Part shown: piece after piece, positions 1-9,026 of the stretch
How positions within the stretch are numbered: position 1 is the first letter of the stretch
Layout of the letters: each line of letters opens with the position of its first letter
Assembly: GCF_042453785.1 (NCBI RefSeq)
Contig: NC_091671.1
Span: 35,293,001-35,357,000, forward strand
Direction of reading: 5' to 3'
Origin: Malus domestica
Taxonomy: Eukaryota > Streptophyta > Magnoliopsida > Rosales > Rosaceae
DNA: 64,000 bases
Program-made: the position numbers and the translations under genes
The notes under the pieces: model-generated
The model's database searches: none
The model's input: the letters and a program-made list of their open reading frames with translations, nothing else
What the model was told of the DNA's origin: nothing

Positions 1-929
1 AATTTCGCCTTTAGGTGGAGAATCTTGGTACCCAAATGTGAAAGTCAAGGAAAAAAGGGTAATAACAAAGACCATCCAACGGACGAAAAAGTGGGGAAGA
101 AAAGAAAAAGTACCTCATAGTTCACGTTGATTAATAGTATATCTTACTCAAATGGGGGGCATATAAGCACAAAAATTCTTGAGTGTTTCCGAGTATTGTT
201 CACTTAGTATTACGGTATATCAATATTCTTTTTTATTTGTAAATAAAATGTCTTAAATTTGATTCTCATTAAATGTGAATTTGAATTACATTATTGCTAA
301 CCTATTATGAGGCTTAACCCATTCTCATGTCCTATTAGTGTAGATAATATCGTTTATTTAAACATTCAAATTATCTGATATTCACTATACATATTTACTA
401 TTTAAAAGCTCTATAATAATTCCACAAAGCATTTGACAACTATTTGCAGCGAAGTTATTAGAAAGTGGTGTGATTTGTTGGTTGGTTGTGGTTAGCTTAC
501 CGTTAATTTTTTTTAACAAACGATATTATATACATTAAGGGGATGGAGTGGGTTAAACATTAGAATGAGCTAGTAATAATATGGTTCAAATCCGTCTTTA
601 GAGAGAATCAAAGCTAAGACCTCTTGTTTATAAGTGAGAAAATAACACTAGATCATAGTACTAAGTGACAATTTACCACTATAATATCAATATGTTCTGA
701 GTTTAAGCTTTTACTTTTTCTTTTTCTTTTATTGTAACTTAATATAGTAAAATCGCTTATAATTAAAAATTTTAGTCGAATATAACATAACAGGTTGGAT
801 TATTAGATATGTTATAGAATAGGTGGATTAGATTGAACTTGTACATATCCATAACCATGAACCCTAACACTTGGATTGAACCCTTAACCATGAACCCATA
901 GCAACCTGGCTAGAACTTATACTAGGACA

Positions 930-1515
930 TCAAAATTTCCCTAGGTCTAAGGACTCCATATCTTTTCTAATAGTCTCTTTAAAAAAATTTCTAGGTCTTC
1001 CTCTACCCTATTTTGCCCTGAGCCTCCATTTCATAATCGCATCGTCTAACTGGAGCATTTGTAGGTCTTCGGTTCACGTGTTCAAACCATATTAACTAAT
1101 TTTCTCTCACATTATCTTCAATTGTGGTCACTTGTACTTTACCCATGATATCCCCATTCTTAATCTTATCATTTCTCGTGTGCCTACACATGCAACGAAG
1201 CATTCTCATCTTCTACACTCATTTTTTGCACGTATTGCTTTTTGACCGCCCAATATTTTTGTGACATATAGTATCGATGACTTTATTGCCGTCCTACAAA
1301 ATTTTCCTTTGAGCTTTAGTGGCATACGACAATCGCACAATACATTCAGTGCACTCTTCCACTTCATCCATCAAGCTTGTATTCTATGACTAAGATCTCC
1401 ATCTAATTCTATATTATTTTGCAAAATTACGTTCACTCTTTAGTACTTCCTAATCTCCAATCATAACCTCTATCTCATTTGAATCTCATTCCCGCTAAAC
1501 TTGCAATCCATATTA
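930..1515 (-). mobile_element. Decayed RTE-type LINE fragment (antisense)
   Basis: On the minus strand, about 1215 down to 1030, the translation contains the C-terminal region of the plant RTE-clade LINE ORF. Recognisable strings are RMLRCMCRHTRNDKIKNGDI, then W-F-E-H-V-N-R-R-P and APVRR. An in-frame stop interrupts it before the WFEHV string, so the copy is dead. Both ends are lost and no target-site duplication was found. The family call comes from remembered RTE protein patterns; boundaries are approximate. Confidence 0.7.
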
Positions 1516-1886
1516 ATTAATTTAGCAATGGGTAGAGAGATACAGCATTATTTAAACTAGGATTTTAAACTATTATGCAACGATCTTTGTTGTTGTTAAT
1601 ACAATCATTATATACAAGGTCATAATTTTCAATGTGGGATTGACATTTTCAACATAAACACAAAGGAATAGCAAATTTGTTATGGAAAAGTTTTTCTCCT
1701 CTAATTATTTATAATAAAATATTCTTTAACTTAAACATACATGATTAATTTGAAATAACGTTACGTACCAACCCAATCTCCATGAACGAATATCTTCCAA
1801 AGTGATGAGTGTGATGTAAAAAAGGGTTCCTCAAGCATGGTGGAGAGATGATGGGCAAAGTAAAGGTAATAATAAAAATAAGAGAA

Positions 1887-2033
1887 TTTTAACGAAATTT
1901 TTTTGGTATTATTCATTTAAACGAAAAATCATATTTTTATACTAAAAAGTCAACTTTATAATATTCATTTTATCCTTTATTTTATTCTTATCGTTAAAAC
2001 TCAAAGTTTTCAAACTCTTTTAATTAATTTTTC
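1887..2033 (+). repeat. MITE-like repeat family R1, copy 1
   Basis: The motif order is TTTTAACGAAA, ACTAAAAAGTCAA, CCTTTATTTTATTC, TTAAAACTCAAAG and TTTTCAAACTC. It recurs at 10599-10750 in the same orientation and at 52558-52705 in reverse. This copy is the most diverged of the three. No coding capacity. I associate the family with apple and pear intergenic DNA from memory. Confidence 0.7.
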
Positions 2034-2729
2034 GCAAAAATAGAAGACAAGTGAGTGAGAGACAAGTGTCTTGAAAATATCAAATCACCAATTTCACCGT
2101 CCGTGTGGTGTCGCCACTTTCTCCTTTTTATCCCACACTCACTTGCCGTTTTGATTCCCTTCCATCTCAGCCTCGGCAGCTAGATGACAAGGACGCAGTG
2201 GCAAATCTTGATATTACATGAAAAAAGGTGGGCCTTTTTTAAAGCGAGATCACATGGGGGGCTCCACACAGGGAACGGTGTGAGAAACAGTGAAGAATCC
2301 AAAAGGGAGCACGTGACCGGAATACGATTACTATCATCATCATCATTATCAAGCTTAATTAGCTATCTTAATTATGGTCTATAATTAGGGTGGAAAATTT
2401 GTTGACCCACGCGAGAAAGTAGAGCGTGGACAACAATCTGTCGTCTGGAGTGTCTGTGTACTTAAGGATTCGGTTTTACGCGCGTGGGTTTGGAGAGTGG
2501 GTGTGAGTATTGCAGAGCCCAGGGTTCAAGTGTATATATTCTCACGCTTCACATAGAGAAGCGCACACAAGCAGCGCGTGAGGAAAAGAAAGGTAAATAA
2601 AAGATAAGGGTTATTATCCATTGTGGGAAGGACCACAAAGAATAATGATATACTTCTTTTTAATCATTAAATCAATAAACTCTGTAGAACGTGTGTTGAC
2701 ACAAATAATAAATCACACTATAAATCAGA

Positions 2730-2850
2730 ACTTACACAACTTTATACTTATAATCAGAATTAATATATAAATCACTCTATACTTTTTTTTTTACGGTCAA
2801 TTTACAGAACTTTATGCTTATAATCAGAATTAATATATAAATCACTCAAT
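2730..2850. repeat. Imperfect tandem duplication, 70-bp period
   Basis: Two about 51-bp units (2730-2780 and 2800-2850) share CTTATAATCAGAATTAATAT and the following TATAAATCACTC, separated by a T-rich spacer. Simple local duplication; no function is suggested. Confidence 0.85.
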
Positions 2851-3247
2851 AAAAGTATCTCTACAAACAAATCAATTAAAACTAAAGTTGTTTTAGTAAA
2901 TCAATGGTAAAAAATAGATAAATGTCTTGTAATACTACATTTTTTGCTTAACAAATCATTTATCTATTTGCTACAGTTGATTGACTAAACGAACATCATC
3001 ATTGTCGCAGTCCCTATTTCCAAGTTGCCTCTACACTCCCAAGATTACTACAACCACTACCACCACCATCTTAGAATTGACTACCCTCACCATCACCCTC
3101 ACCATCTTTGTCACTGCCACCACCAGCACTCACATTCGTATCTCACAACCATAGATGTAGGTCAGTATTGTTTCTACTAAACCGTTTAATACATAAAACT
3201 TTAAACAACATGTTAATTTAGTCATTACACAGAATCACAATACTTTT

Positions 3248-3768
3248 TGTTTGTACCATACTTGACCAATCCCGAAACTACCGAGCACCGGCCAACGCTA
3301 TACTGTCAAGGACCCAGAAGAGTTCCCCTCCGACCAGGAGGCCAATCACTACTCGACACGTGTCAAGATTAGAAGCCAATCAGAGCGCAGCACGTGTCGA
3401 CATCAAGAACCAATCATAACATAACACATGTCAATGTGACAAAGCTACAAGTTTTTCTATAAATAGGGGTCATTCCCCCACAATATTGCCTAATGCCATT
3501 TTGTGTTAAATCATTCACAAGAACTCACTAAATTGAGAGCTTGATCCTTTGTACTTGTGTAAGCCCTTCACTACTAATAAGAACTCCTCTACTCCGTGGA
3601 CGTAGCCAATCTGGGTGAACCACGTACATCCTGTGTTTGCTTCTCTGTCTCTATTCATTTATGTACTTATCCTCACTAGTGACTGAAGCAACCAAGCAAC
3701 CAAGCGAAGGTCACAAAACCTGACACTTTCTGTTGTACCAAAGTCTTCGCTGATTTTGTGCATCAACA
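3248..3768 (+). repeat. 5' LTR of the gag-only element
   Basis: 521 bp, starting TGTTTGTACC and ending ATCAACA. It contains a TATA box (TATAAATA, 3458-3465) and reads identical to the 3' LTR at 8501-9021. CACGTG-type boxes lie upstream of the TATA (for example 3390-3395). Confidence 0.93.
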
Positions 3769-3770
3769 TT

Positions 3771-3788
3771 TGGCGCCGTCTGTGGGAA
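3771..3788 (+). other. Primer-binding site of the gag-only element
   Basis: TGGCGCCGTCTGTGGGAA lies two bases after the LTR end. Its first nine bases match the complement of a plant tRNA-Asp 3' end as remembered from Tat/Athila elements; the rest diverges. The priming tRNA is therefore only probable. Confidence 0.7.
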
Positions 3789-3875
3789 ACGACACTTATT
3801 CCTACTCTCTTCAGCTGTGTCAAGCTGGTTTCTATCATTCGTACACTTTCTTTTGACCAGGCATCCCTCTCCAAC

Positions 3876-5375
3876 ATGGGAAGCGAAGGAAGCCACAGCA
3901 CACAGAATGACACCCCCCTTGCACATAGTGCGAAACAACGAAAGAAGGAAGGAAAACGAGTTCTTCTTCAAGCTAAAGTCGATGAGTTGGAAGCTCAGAA
4001 CAACAAGATAGCAATGAGGAATGAGGTCCTCCAGGAGCAATATGAGAAGCTCTTCGAGACACTCCACGAAGCTAGGCAAGCTCAGACACGCGAGCTTGTT
4101 GCCCCCGTGGAAGTCAACCATCAACTGGGTGCCCTCCAACATGGAGGGTCACATGCATTCGACATAGATATCCCTGATAGGGAACAGATTACCCCTCGAC
4201 TTGATAATCAACATGAGGCTTCTCTTAACCCAGTTGCTTCGACCCGAACCATGAGAAGTGGAGGGAGACACCTCTTTGCTGAAGGGGCAGAAGGATCGAA
4301 AGCCGTCTTTCGCGATTGTCGGGATTTCCTGAAGCAACGTCGAGAGAATTCCATCCATATATGCTCAAAGATTAATGACCCAAGGATTTCTAAGAGACTC
4401 GGTCCCCTGCCACGGCCCAAGCCAGCCACCAATTTGGGGAAGAGGCAACAAGTCCTAGAGAGACATGAGGGTACAGGGGACTCAGAGGTGTTCCGACAGA
4501 CATACCCTGGAAGCCAGTACAGCGAGTCCAGGGAAAAATCACATGCCCTTGATCAAACCTTCCTAATTCCAAGAGGAGATGGAGATTTACGAAAGAAAGC
4601 TCCAGTGGCACATAACTCCGCTCAGGACCCCCTTGTCCTACAACTTCTTGAGGAAGTAAACAAGTTGAAGGCTGAACGTCAGGCTGAAATACCTGACTGG
4701 AACCAACCCAGGCCTGGCCCTCTTACAAGGAGGATCCTCAACACCCCACTTCAAGCAAAGACAAAGCAAAAGCTTGGCTTGCAACTTTATACTGGAAAAG
4801 AGGACCCGATTGAGCACCTTAACCTCTTTGAGTCCACCATGGCATACCGGATGCACACCGACGAAGAGCGATGTCTTCTCTTCCCCTCCACCATCTCTAG
4901 TGGAGCTCTAAATTGGTATTGTCGTCTTACACCTGAGACGGTAGACTCATTTGAGGAATTGAGGAAACTATTTGTTTCCCAACACATTTTCCAAACCGAT
5001 CGCTTGCACTCTGCAGATGACTTGTACACTATCCGCCAGAAGCCAGACGAGTCATTACGTATGTATGCTGGCCGCTTCAGCCATGAATACTCCCGGTGTG
5101 CCGAGGCAGACGACAAGACTGCCCTCAAAGCCTTCACGGCAGGCCTACGTGATTGTTTCTTTAAATACATGATCAATGCCAATACTTGGAAGACTTACTC
5201 TGAGGTGATGGCGCAGGCTTATAACCATGCCTCCGCCGAGGCAAAGACATATCAGGAGTTTTGGTACTTACGACATGGACTATTAGCAAGACACCTCATT
5301 CGTCAACTCCCTCGACTAGAGACTTGGGGGACTCCCACCATATGCTACTACGCCTTGGTACTCAAAAGTTCGTGA
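3876..5375 (+). CDS. Retrotransposon Gag polyprotein, 499 aa
   Basis: The first ATG in the long open frame is at 3876; the frame is open further upstream but without ATG. The N-terminal 60 residues are Lys/Glu-rich and likely coiled coil (KVDELEAQNNKIAMRNEVLQ). Residues about 300-450 match the retrotransposon gag domain (PF03732 type): GLQLYTGKEDPIEHLNLFES, GALNWYCRL, and FVSQHIFQ with RMYAGRFSHE. The protein forms the virus-like particle that packages element RNA. No CCHC zinc knuckle follows. The frame runs into DNA resembling the pre-polypurine region of the element and stops, as if gag had been fused to the element's 3' end by deletion of pol. Being intact in an element with identical LTRs, it could still make capsid protein. 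Confidence 0.88.
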   Translation: MGSEGSHSTQNDTPLAHSAKQRKKEGKRVLLQAKVDELEAQNNKIAMRNEVLQEQYEKLFETLHEARQAQTRELVAPVEVNHQLGALQHGGSHAFDIDIPDREQITPRLDNQHEASLNPVASTRTMRSGGRHLFAEGAEGSKAVFRDCRDFLKQRRENSIHICSKINDPRISKRLGPLPRPKPATNLGKRQQVLERHEGTGDSEVFRQTYPGSQYSESREKSHALDQTFLIPRGDGDLRKKAPVAHNSAQDPLVLQLLEEVNKLKAERQAEIPDWNQPRPGPLTRRILNTPLQAKTKQKLGLQLYTGKEDPIEHLNLFESTMAYRMHTDEERCLLFPSTISSGALNWYCRLTPETVDSFEELRKLFVSQHIFQTDRLHSADDLYTIRQKPDESLRMYAGRFSHEYSRCAEADDKTALKAFTAGLRDCFFKYMINANTWKTYSEVMAQAYNHASAEAKTYQEFWYLRHGLLARHLIRQLPRLETWGTPTICYYALVLKSS

Positions 5376-5455
5376 CTACTCAGTGACTTGGATTTTTCAA
5401 GTCTCCAACCGAGAAGTTTTCCTCACTCGGGAAATTAAGGGAACACTACCTCAAA
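5340..5455 (+). repeat. Internal copy of the region preceding the 3' LTR
   Basis: This stretch matches 8395-8500 imperfectly. Shared strings include CTTGGGGGACTCC (about 5324 and 8235), CCAACCGAG, CCTCACTCGGGAA and AAGGGAACAC versus AGGGGAGCAC. The 3' copy abuts the LTR; this one does not. It is a scar of rearrangement within the element. Confidence 0.75.
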
Positions 5456-5649
5456 CTACATGCTTCACTCACAAAGCTTCAACAATACAGGTTTCAACAA
5501 AAGCAAAAATTCAAAGAACTTTATGAAGAAGGCTTTGGTGTATTTAACACAATATGTTGAAATGAAGCAAAGCTTATTTATTAATATTTTCGATAAGCCA
5601 CAAATATGTACATATACATGAGTCAAAATAAACAAACAAAAGGGAGCCT

Positions 5650-6324
5650 TCACAAAGGTTGCTTAGGGGAAGTCTCAGCAGTCGGTAGAGCCCCAGAAAG
5701 AGAAAGCACCGGAGGGTGGTTATCCGGAGCCTCAGTACTTGACAAAACCCCAGAAGGAGGAGGCATTGGAGGTTCATCATTTGAAGCTTCATTACCAGGT
5801 ACAACCCTAGAGGACGAAGGCAATAAATGCCTTTGGAACAAACCCACAAACCGCTGATGATCAAGTAAAACCTTACCATCAGATTCCTTCATCTGGTCAA
5901 GCTTCCTCTTCATGTTTGTAGCATAGTCATGGGCGAGCCGGTGCAACTGCTTATTCTCATGCTTGAGCCCTATAATATCCTGTTTGAGACTCATCACTTC
6001 AGCAGCCAATGATTCAACTTGGCGGGTTCTAGCAAATAGGCGTTGGGCCATATTAGACACAGAACCTGCACACTGAACACTAAGAGCCAAAGAGTCCTTA
6101 ACAGCCAACTCATCAGACCGTTTGGAAAGTAGTCTGTTATCTTTGGGAGTGAGAAGGTTCCTGGCCACCACCGCAGCGGTCATATCATTCTTCATCACAG
6201 AATCCCCAACGGTAAGAGGACCGGTAGGGGATATGAAGGATGGGCGCCATATGTTGTCTGGAGAAGGCGTGGCTGTCTCTTTTCCAAGGTTCAAGTCAAA
6301 ACGACGGTCGGAGGGTCCAGACAT
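5650..6324 (-). CDS. Antisense coiled-coil ORF inside the retrotransposon, 224 aa
   Basis: An uninterrupted minus-strand frame starts at ATG 6324 and ends at 5650, opposite to gag. The N-terminus reads MSGPSDRRFDLNLGKE. A middle segment (about residues 95-155) is a likely coiled coil with heptad leucines and charged residues (LAAEVMSLKQDIIGLKHENK). The C-terminal third is Pro/Ser-rich with two related blocks (PPMPPPSGVLSSTEAP and PPVLSLSGALPTAETSP). I do not recognise a known domain. From memory, near-identical proteins are annotated many times in apple genomes, consistent with a multicopy element gene. Antisense ORFs between coding region and 3' LTR are known in some Tat-lineage Gypsy elements. 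Function unknown; nuclear or RNA-binding roles would be guesses. Confidence 0.65.
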   Translation of the reverse strand: MSGPSDRRFDLNLGKETATPSPDNIWRPSFISPTGPLTVGDSVMKNDMTAAVVARNLLTPKDNRLLSKRSDELAVKDSLALSVQCAGSVSNMAQRLFARTRQVESLAAEVMSLKQDIIGLKHENKQLHRLAHDYATNMKRKLDQMKESDGKVLLDHQRFVGLFQRHLLPSSSRVVPGNEASNDEPPMPPPSGVLSSTEAPDNHPPVLSLSGALPTAETSPKQPL

Positions 6325-6464
6325 TTTCAAATGTGTTGAAGAAGGAAGAGGTCAGACAAATCAAGATCTTAGAAGTGCAAGAAATGAGCTTCTACTGGTA
6401 GAGATTCAAGTGTGCTGTGGAACTTAATGCCAGCCTCTATAAAAATCTGCACTCGACGGAGCTT

Positions 6465-6604
6465 CAGAAATCGAAGAGGCGTTTGCTTTCTCAAAAGCTG
6501 GGCTGCTCAGAGACCACGAGGGCCGATCTCAGAAATCGAAGAGGCGTTTGCTTTCTCAAAAGCTGGGCTGCTCAGAGACCACGAGGGCCGATCTCAGAAA
6601 TCGA
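6465..6604 (+). repeat. 65-bp exact tandem repeat in the element
   Basis: Two identical 65-bp units (6465-6529 and 6530-6594), each beginning CAGAAATCGAAGAGGCG, are followed by the start of a third unit that diverges after CAGAAATCGAAGA. The unit length is not a multiple of 3. Confidence 0.92.
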
Positions 6605-6737
6605 AGAAGCACCTGCTTTTTCAGCCTCGTCAGCACCTGTCACATGCACACTCAGCTTTGCGGAAATTACGGGCAATCTGTCGAAGATTTCTGGTGAAGT
6701 AGAAAGCACGTGAATCTTACTGTTCAATCACCGCTCT

Positions 6738-7460
6738 CCATATGCACCATCAACTCCTCGGGTACCACATATAACTTTGTCAAAGATCTCTGACAAAGTT
6801 TAGGCACGAGAATTTTGAAGTTCCAGCTACCCTACTATTACCCATAAGGGTAAAGGAACAGCACCACTGCTTGACAACTGGAAAGTCCCTATGTGTGTCG
6901 ACCTCCGGGTTTTGCGGCAAGACAGGTTGGCAAGAACGTCCAACCTTTACTCACATTCGAGAAAAGACTCCCAACATAATTACTTTCTAAAAAACCGGAG
7001 TAGCACCGCTTTCCGAATCTCGAGAGTCAGATCCTCGACGGGATTGCTTGTTCGAAAACCGAAGAGGCACAACTCTCAGAACTTCGAGAGCCAGATTTCC
7101 TTAGATAAAGCTTGTCTGTAATCTTCACACGTAACATCAGCTTTCCAGATACCACATACCACTTTTTCAAAGTGCTCTGACAAAATTAAAACACGTGAAG
7201 CTGGCAGCTCCCACTACATTGCTGTGACCAAGAAGGGTAAAGGAATAGCATTACTACTTGTTATTGGGAAATCCCTATATACATTGACCTCCCTCCTCAA
7301 CGGACAGGCAAACCTGCAAAAATGCTCAACCCTTTCTCACATTCGAAAAGGCACCCTCAACATAACCTCTCGAAATACTCAGCTTTATTTCCCCCCGATA
7401 ATACCTCAGCAAATAAGCCACACCAAGAACAAGAGTATCTCATATCATCAGGGTCGAAAG
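6738..7460 (+). repeat. Diverged about 390-bp direct duplication
   Basis: Module 6738-7100 and module 7130-7460 share ordered landmarks. These are ACCACATA followed by TCTGACAAA, AAGGGTAAAGGAA, CCCTAT, and CTCACATTCGA followed by CTCAACATAA-like text. They look like an old tandem duplication in the non-coding 3' half of the element. Confidence 0.7.
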
Positions 7461-8205
7461 CAAGAGTATCCCATATCATGCTTTCTCCCTGTCTTTGTCT
7501 TTGTCCTTGTCCACACCTGCAGGACAAGGAGAAAGAGAGCAGTCAGTCGGAACCTGAAATCAAACCTCCAATTTGGAACTGACTGCCTGGAGCCTTTGCC
7601 TGGTTGCTTACTTAGCATTGCTCTCGAGTACTCATCCTCAACTGTTGTCAAGGTCAAGAATTCCACCGGCAAATACCTCATGACAGTTGATCAGATATTG
7701 GCTCTTTACACTGAAGCTGCCAAGCGTGGATGAGTCACTATGAAGGAATGTTCTGAAGGACCATTTAAATGCAAAGGTTGCGCACCACTTCTGCCATGCA
7801 AAAGATTGAAGCAGAAGGTTCAACGGTGAGCTGAAACAGATCACTACAGCACGACACCTTTCCATACCACATTCATTATTCCGTCAACAGTAAAAGTATC
7901 CCATATCATCAAGGTCGAACGTACTCTAGATTTGATGGACTTGTTTTGACCCTCAAATTTTTGAGTCGGCCTTATACTCTGAAGGGCACCAGAAAACCCT
8001 CCAGCACAGTTCAAGAATAAGCCTGTGGAAAGTTACTTCTTCAAAAGCAAAAGTATCTCATATCATCTCTTATCCATTTGCTTCTCCTTATCCTGGCAGT
8101 TGAATGAGAGACAAGGAGAATGAGAACAATCAACCGGAAGCCGACGTCAAACCTCTGATCCTGGGTTGCTTACTTGGAAGTTTGACTGCTTACCTTGTCT
8201 GTCAC
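7440..8205 (+). repeat. Second pair of diverged modules
   Basis: AGTATCTCATATCATC or AGTATCCCATATCATC occurs at about 7433, 7466, 7906 and 8049. After the first and last of these the text runs parallel: GACAAGGAGAA, GTCAAACCTC or ATCAAACCTC, GGTTGCTTACTT. This supports duplication of about 7440-7620 and 8040-8200. Confidence 0.7.
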
Positions 8206-8254
8206 CTCTTTCGGCAGATCTCCTAGCTCGGCGACTTGGGGGACTCCTACTATA

Positions 8255-8290
8255 GGGTTTGTATCACACTTGACTAAGCCCGAAACTACA
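8255..8290 (+). repeat. Degenerate LTR-start-like segment
   Basis: GTTTGTATCACACTTGACTA and the following AGCCCGAAACTAC parallel the first 35 bases of the LTR (GTTTGTACCATACTTGACCA, then ATCCCGAAACTAC). The segment follows CTTGGGGGACTCC. It may be the remnant of another family member's 3' end fused into this element. Confidence 0.6.
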
Positions 8291-8500
8291 ACTAAGCTTC
8301 AAGTGAAATTGATACATTACCTTGTGCGTCAACATCAGCTAAGTACACCATTCCCGGATGGAGGAAAGGTACTTCCAGAGAAGGGCAGATGAAGATCAGA
8401 CCACACTTCGGTACTTAGAAGTTTCGTGATTACTCAAGGGATTGGATCTTGCAAGTCCCCAACCGAGGAGTTTCCCTCACTCGGGAACTTAGGGGAGCAC

Positions 8501-9021
8501 TGTTTGTACCATACTTGACCAATCCCGAAACTACCGAGCACCGGCCAACGCTATACTGTCAAGGACCCAGAAGAGTTCCCCTCCGACCAGGAGGCCAATC
8601 ACTACTCGACACGTGTCAAGATTAGAAGCCAATCAGAGCGCAGCACGTGTCGACATCAAGAACCAATCATAACATAACACATGTCAATGTGACAAAGCTA
8701 CAAGTTTTTCTATAAATAGGGGTCATTCCCCCACAATATTGCCTAATGCCATTTTGTGTTAAATCATTCACAAGAACTCACTAAATTGAGAGCTTGATCC
8801 TTTGTACTTGTGTAAGCCCTTCACTACTAATAAGAACTCCTCTACTCCGTGGACGTAGCCAATCTGGGTGAACCACGTACATCCTGTGTTTGCTTCTCTG
8901 TCTCTATTCATTTATGTACTTATCCTCACTAGTGACTGAAGCAACCAAGCAACCAAGCGAAGGTCACAAAACCTGACACTTTCTGTTGTACCAAAGTCTT
9001 CGCTGATTTTGTGCATCAACA
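8501..9021 (+). repeat. 3' LTR of the gag-only element
   Basis: 521 bp, reads identical to 3248-3768, with the TATA box at 8711-8718. It is preceded by CTTAGGGGAGCAC, the likely polypurine tract, and followed by the target-site duplication CTTTT (9022-9026). Confidence 0.93.
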
Positions 9022-9026
9022 CTTTT

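Larger units (their letters stand above)
1..3242. other. Gene-free left flank with decayed repeats
   Basis: No coding region can be supported here. The stretch is AT-rich and holds an antisense LINE fragment (about 930-1515), a MITE-like repeat (1887-2033) and a 70-bp-period tandem duplication (2730-2850), each listed separately. A short open frame at 2184-2384 has no recognisable product. Around 2530-2600 a TATA-like string and a GC-richer leader resemble a promoter, but no reading frame follows before the retrotransposon at 3248. Confidence 0.6.
3243..9026 (+). mobile_element. Non-autonomous gag-only LTR retrotransposon (TR-GAG-like)
   Basis: A complete element of 5774 bp (3248-9021) sits between 5-bp target-site duplications CTTTT at 3243-3247 and 9022-9026. 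Both LTRs are 521 bp and read as identical by eye, implying very recent insertion. A primer-binding site follows the 5' LTR after two bases (3771-3788, begins TGGCGCCGT), and a purine run AGGGGAG precedes the 3' LTR. Inside are a gag ORF (3876-5375) and an antisense ORF (5650-6324). No protease, reverse transcriptase, RNase H or integrase motif appears in any frame. The element must therefore be moved in trans by a related autonomous element, probably Ty3/Gypsy of the Tat/Ogre kind given the primer site; that assignment is inference. The region 6465-8500 is built from duplicated modules. Confidence 0.9.

Noticed and set aside
5606..5857. Plus-strand open frame opposite the antisense coiled-coil ORF
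   Set aside because: It is a shadow of the longer 5650-6324 minus-strand frame and has no domain of its own.
7224..7733. 169-codon plus-strand frame in the retrotransposon
   Set aside because: It spans diverged repeat modules, is not kept between the duplicates and resembles no protein.
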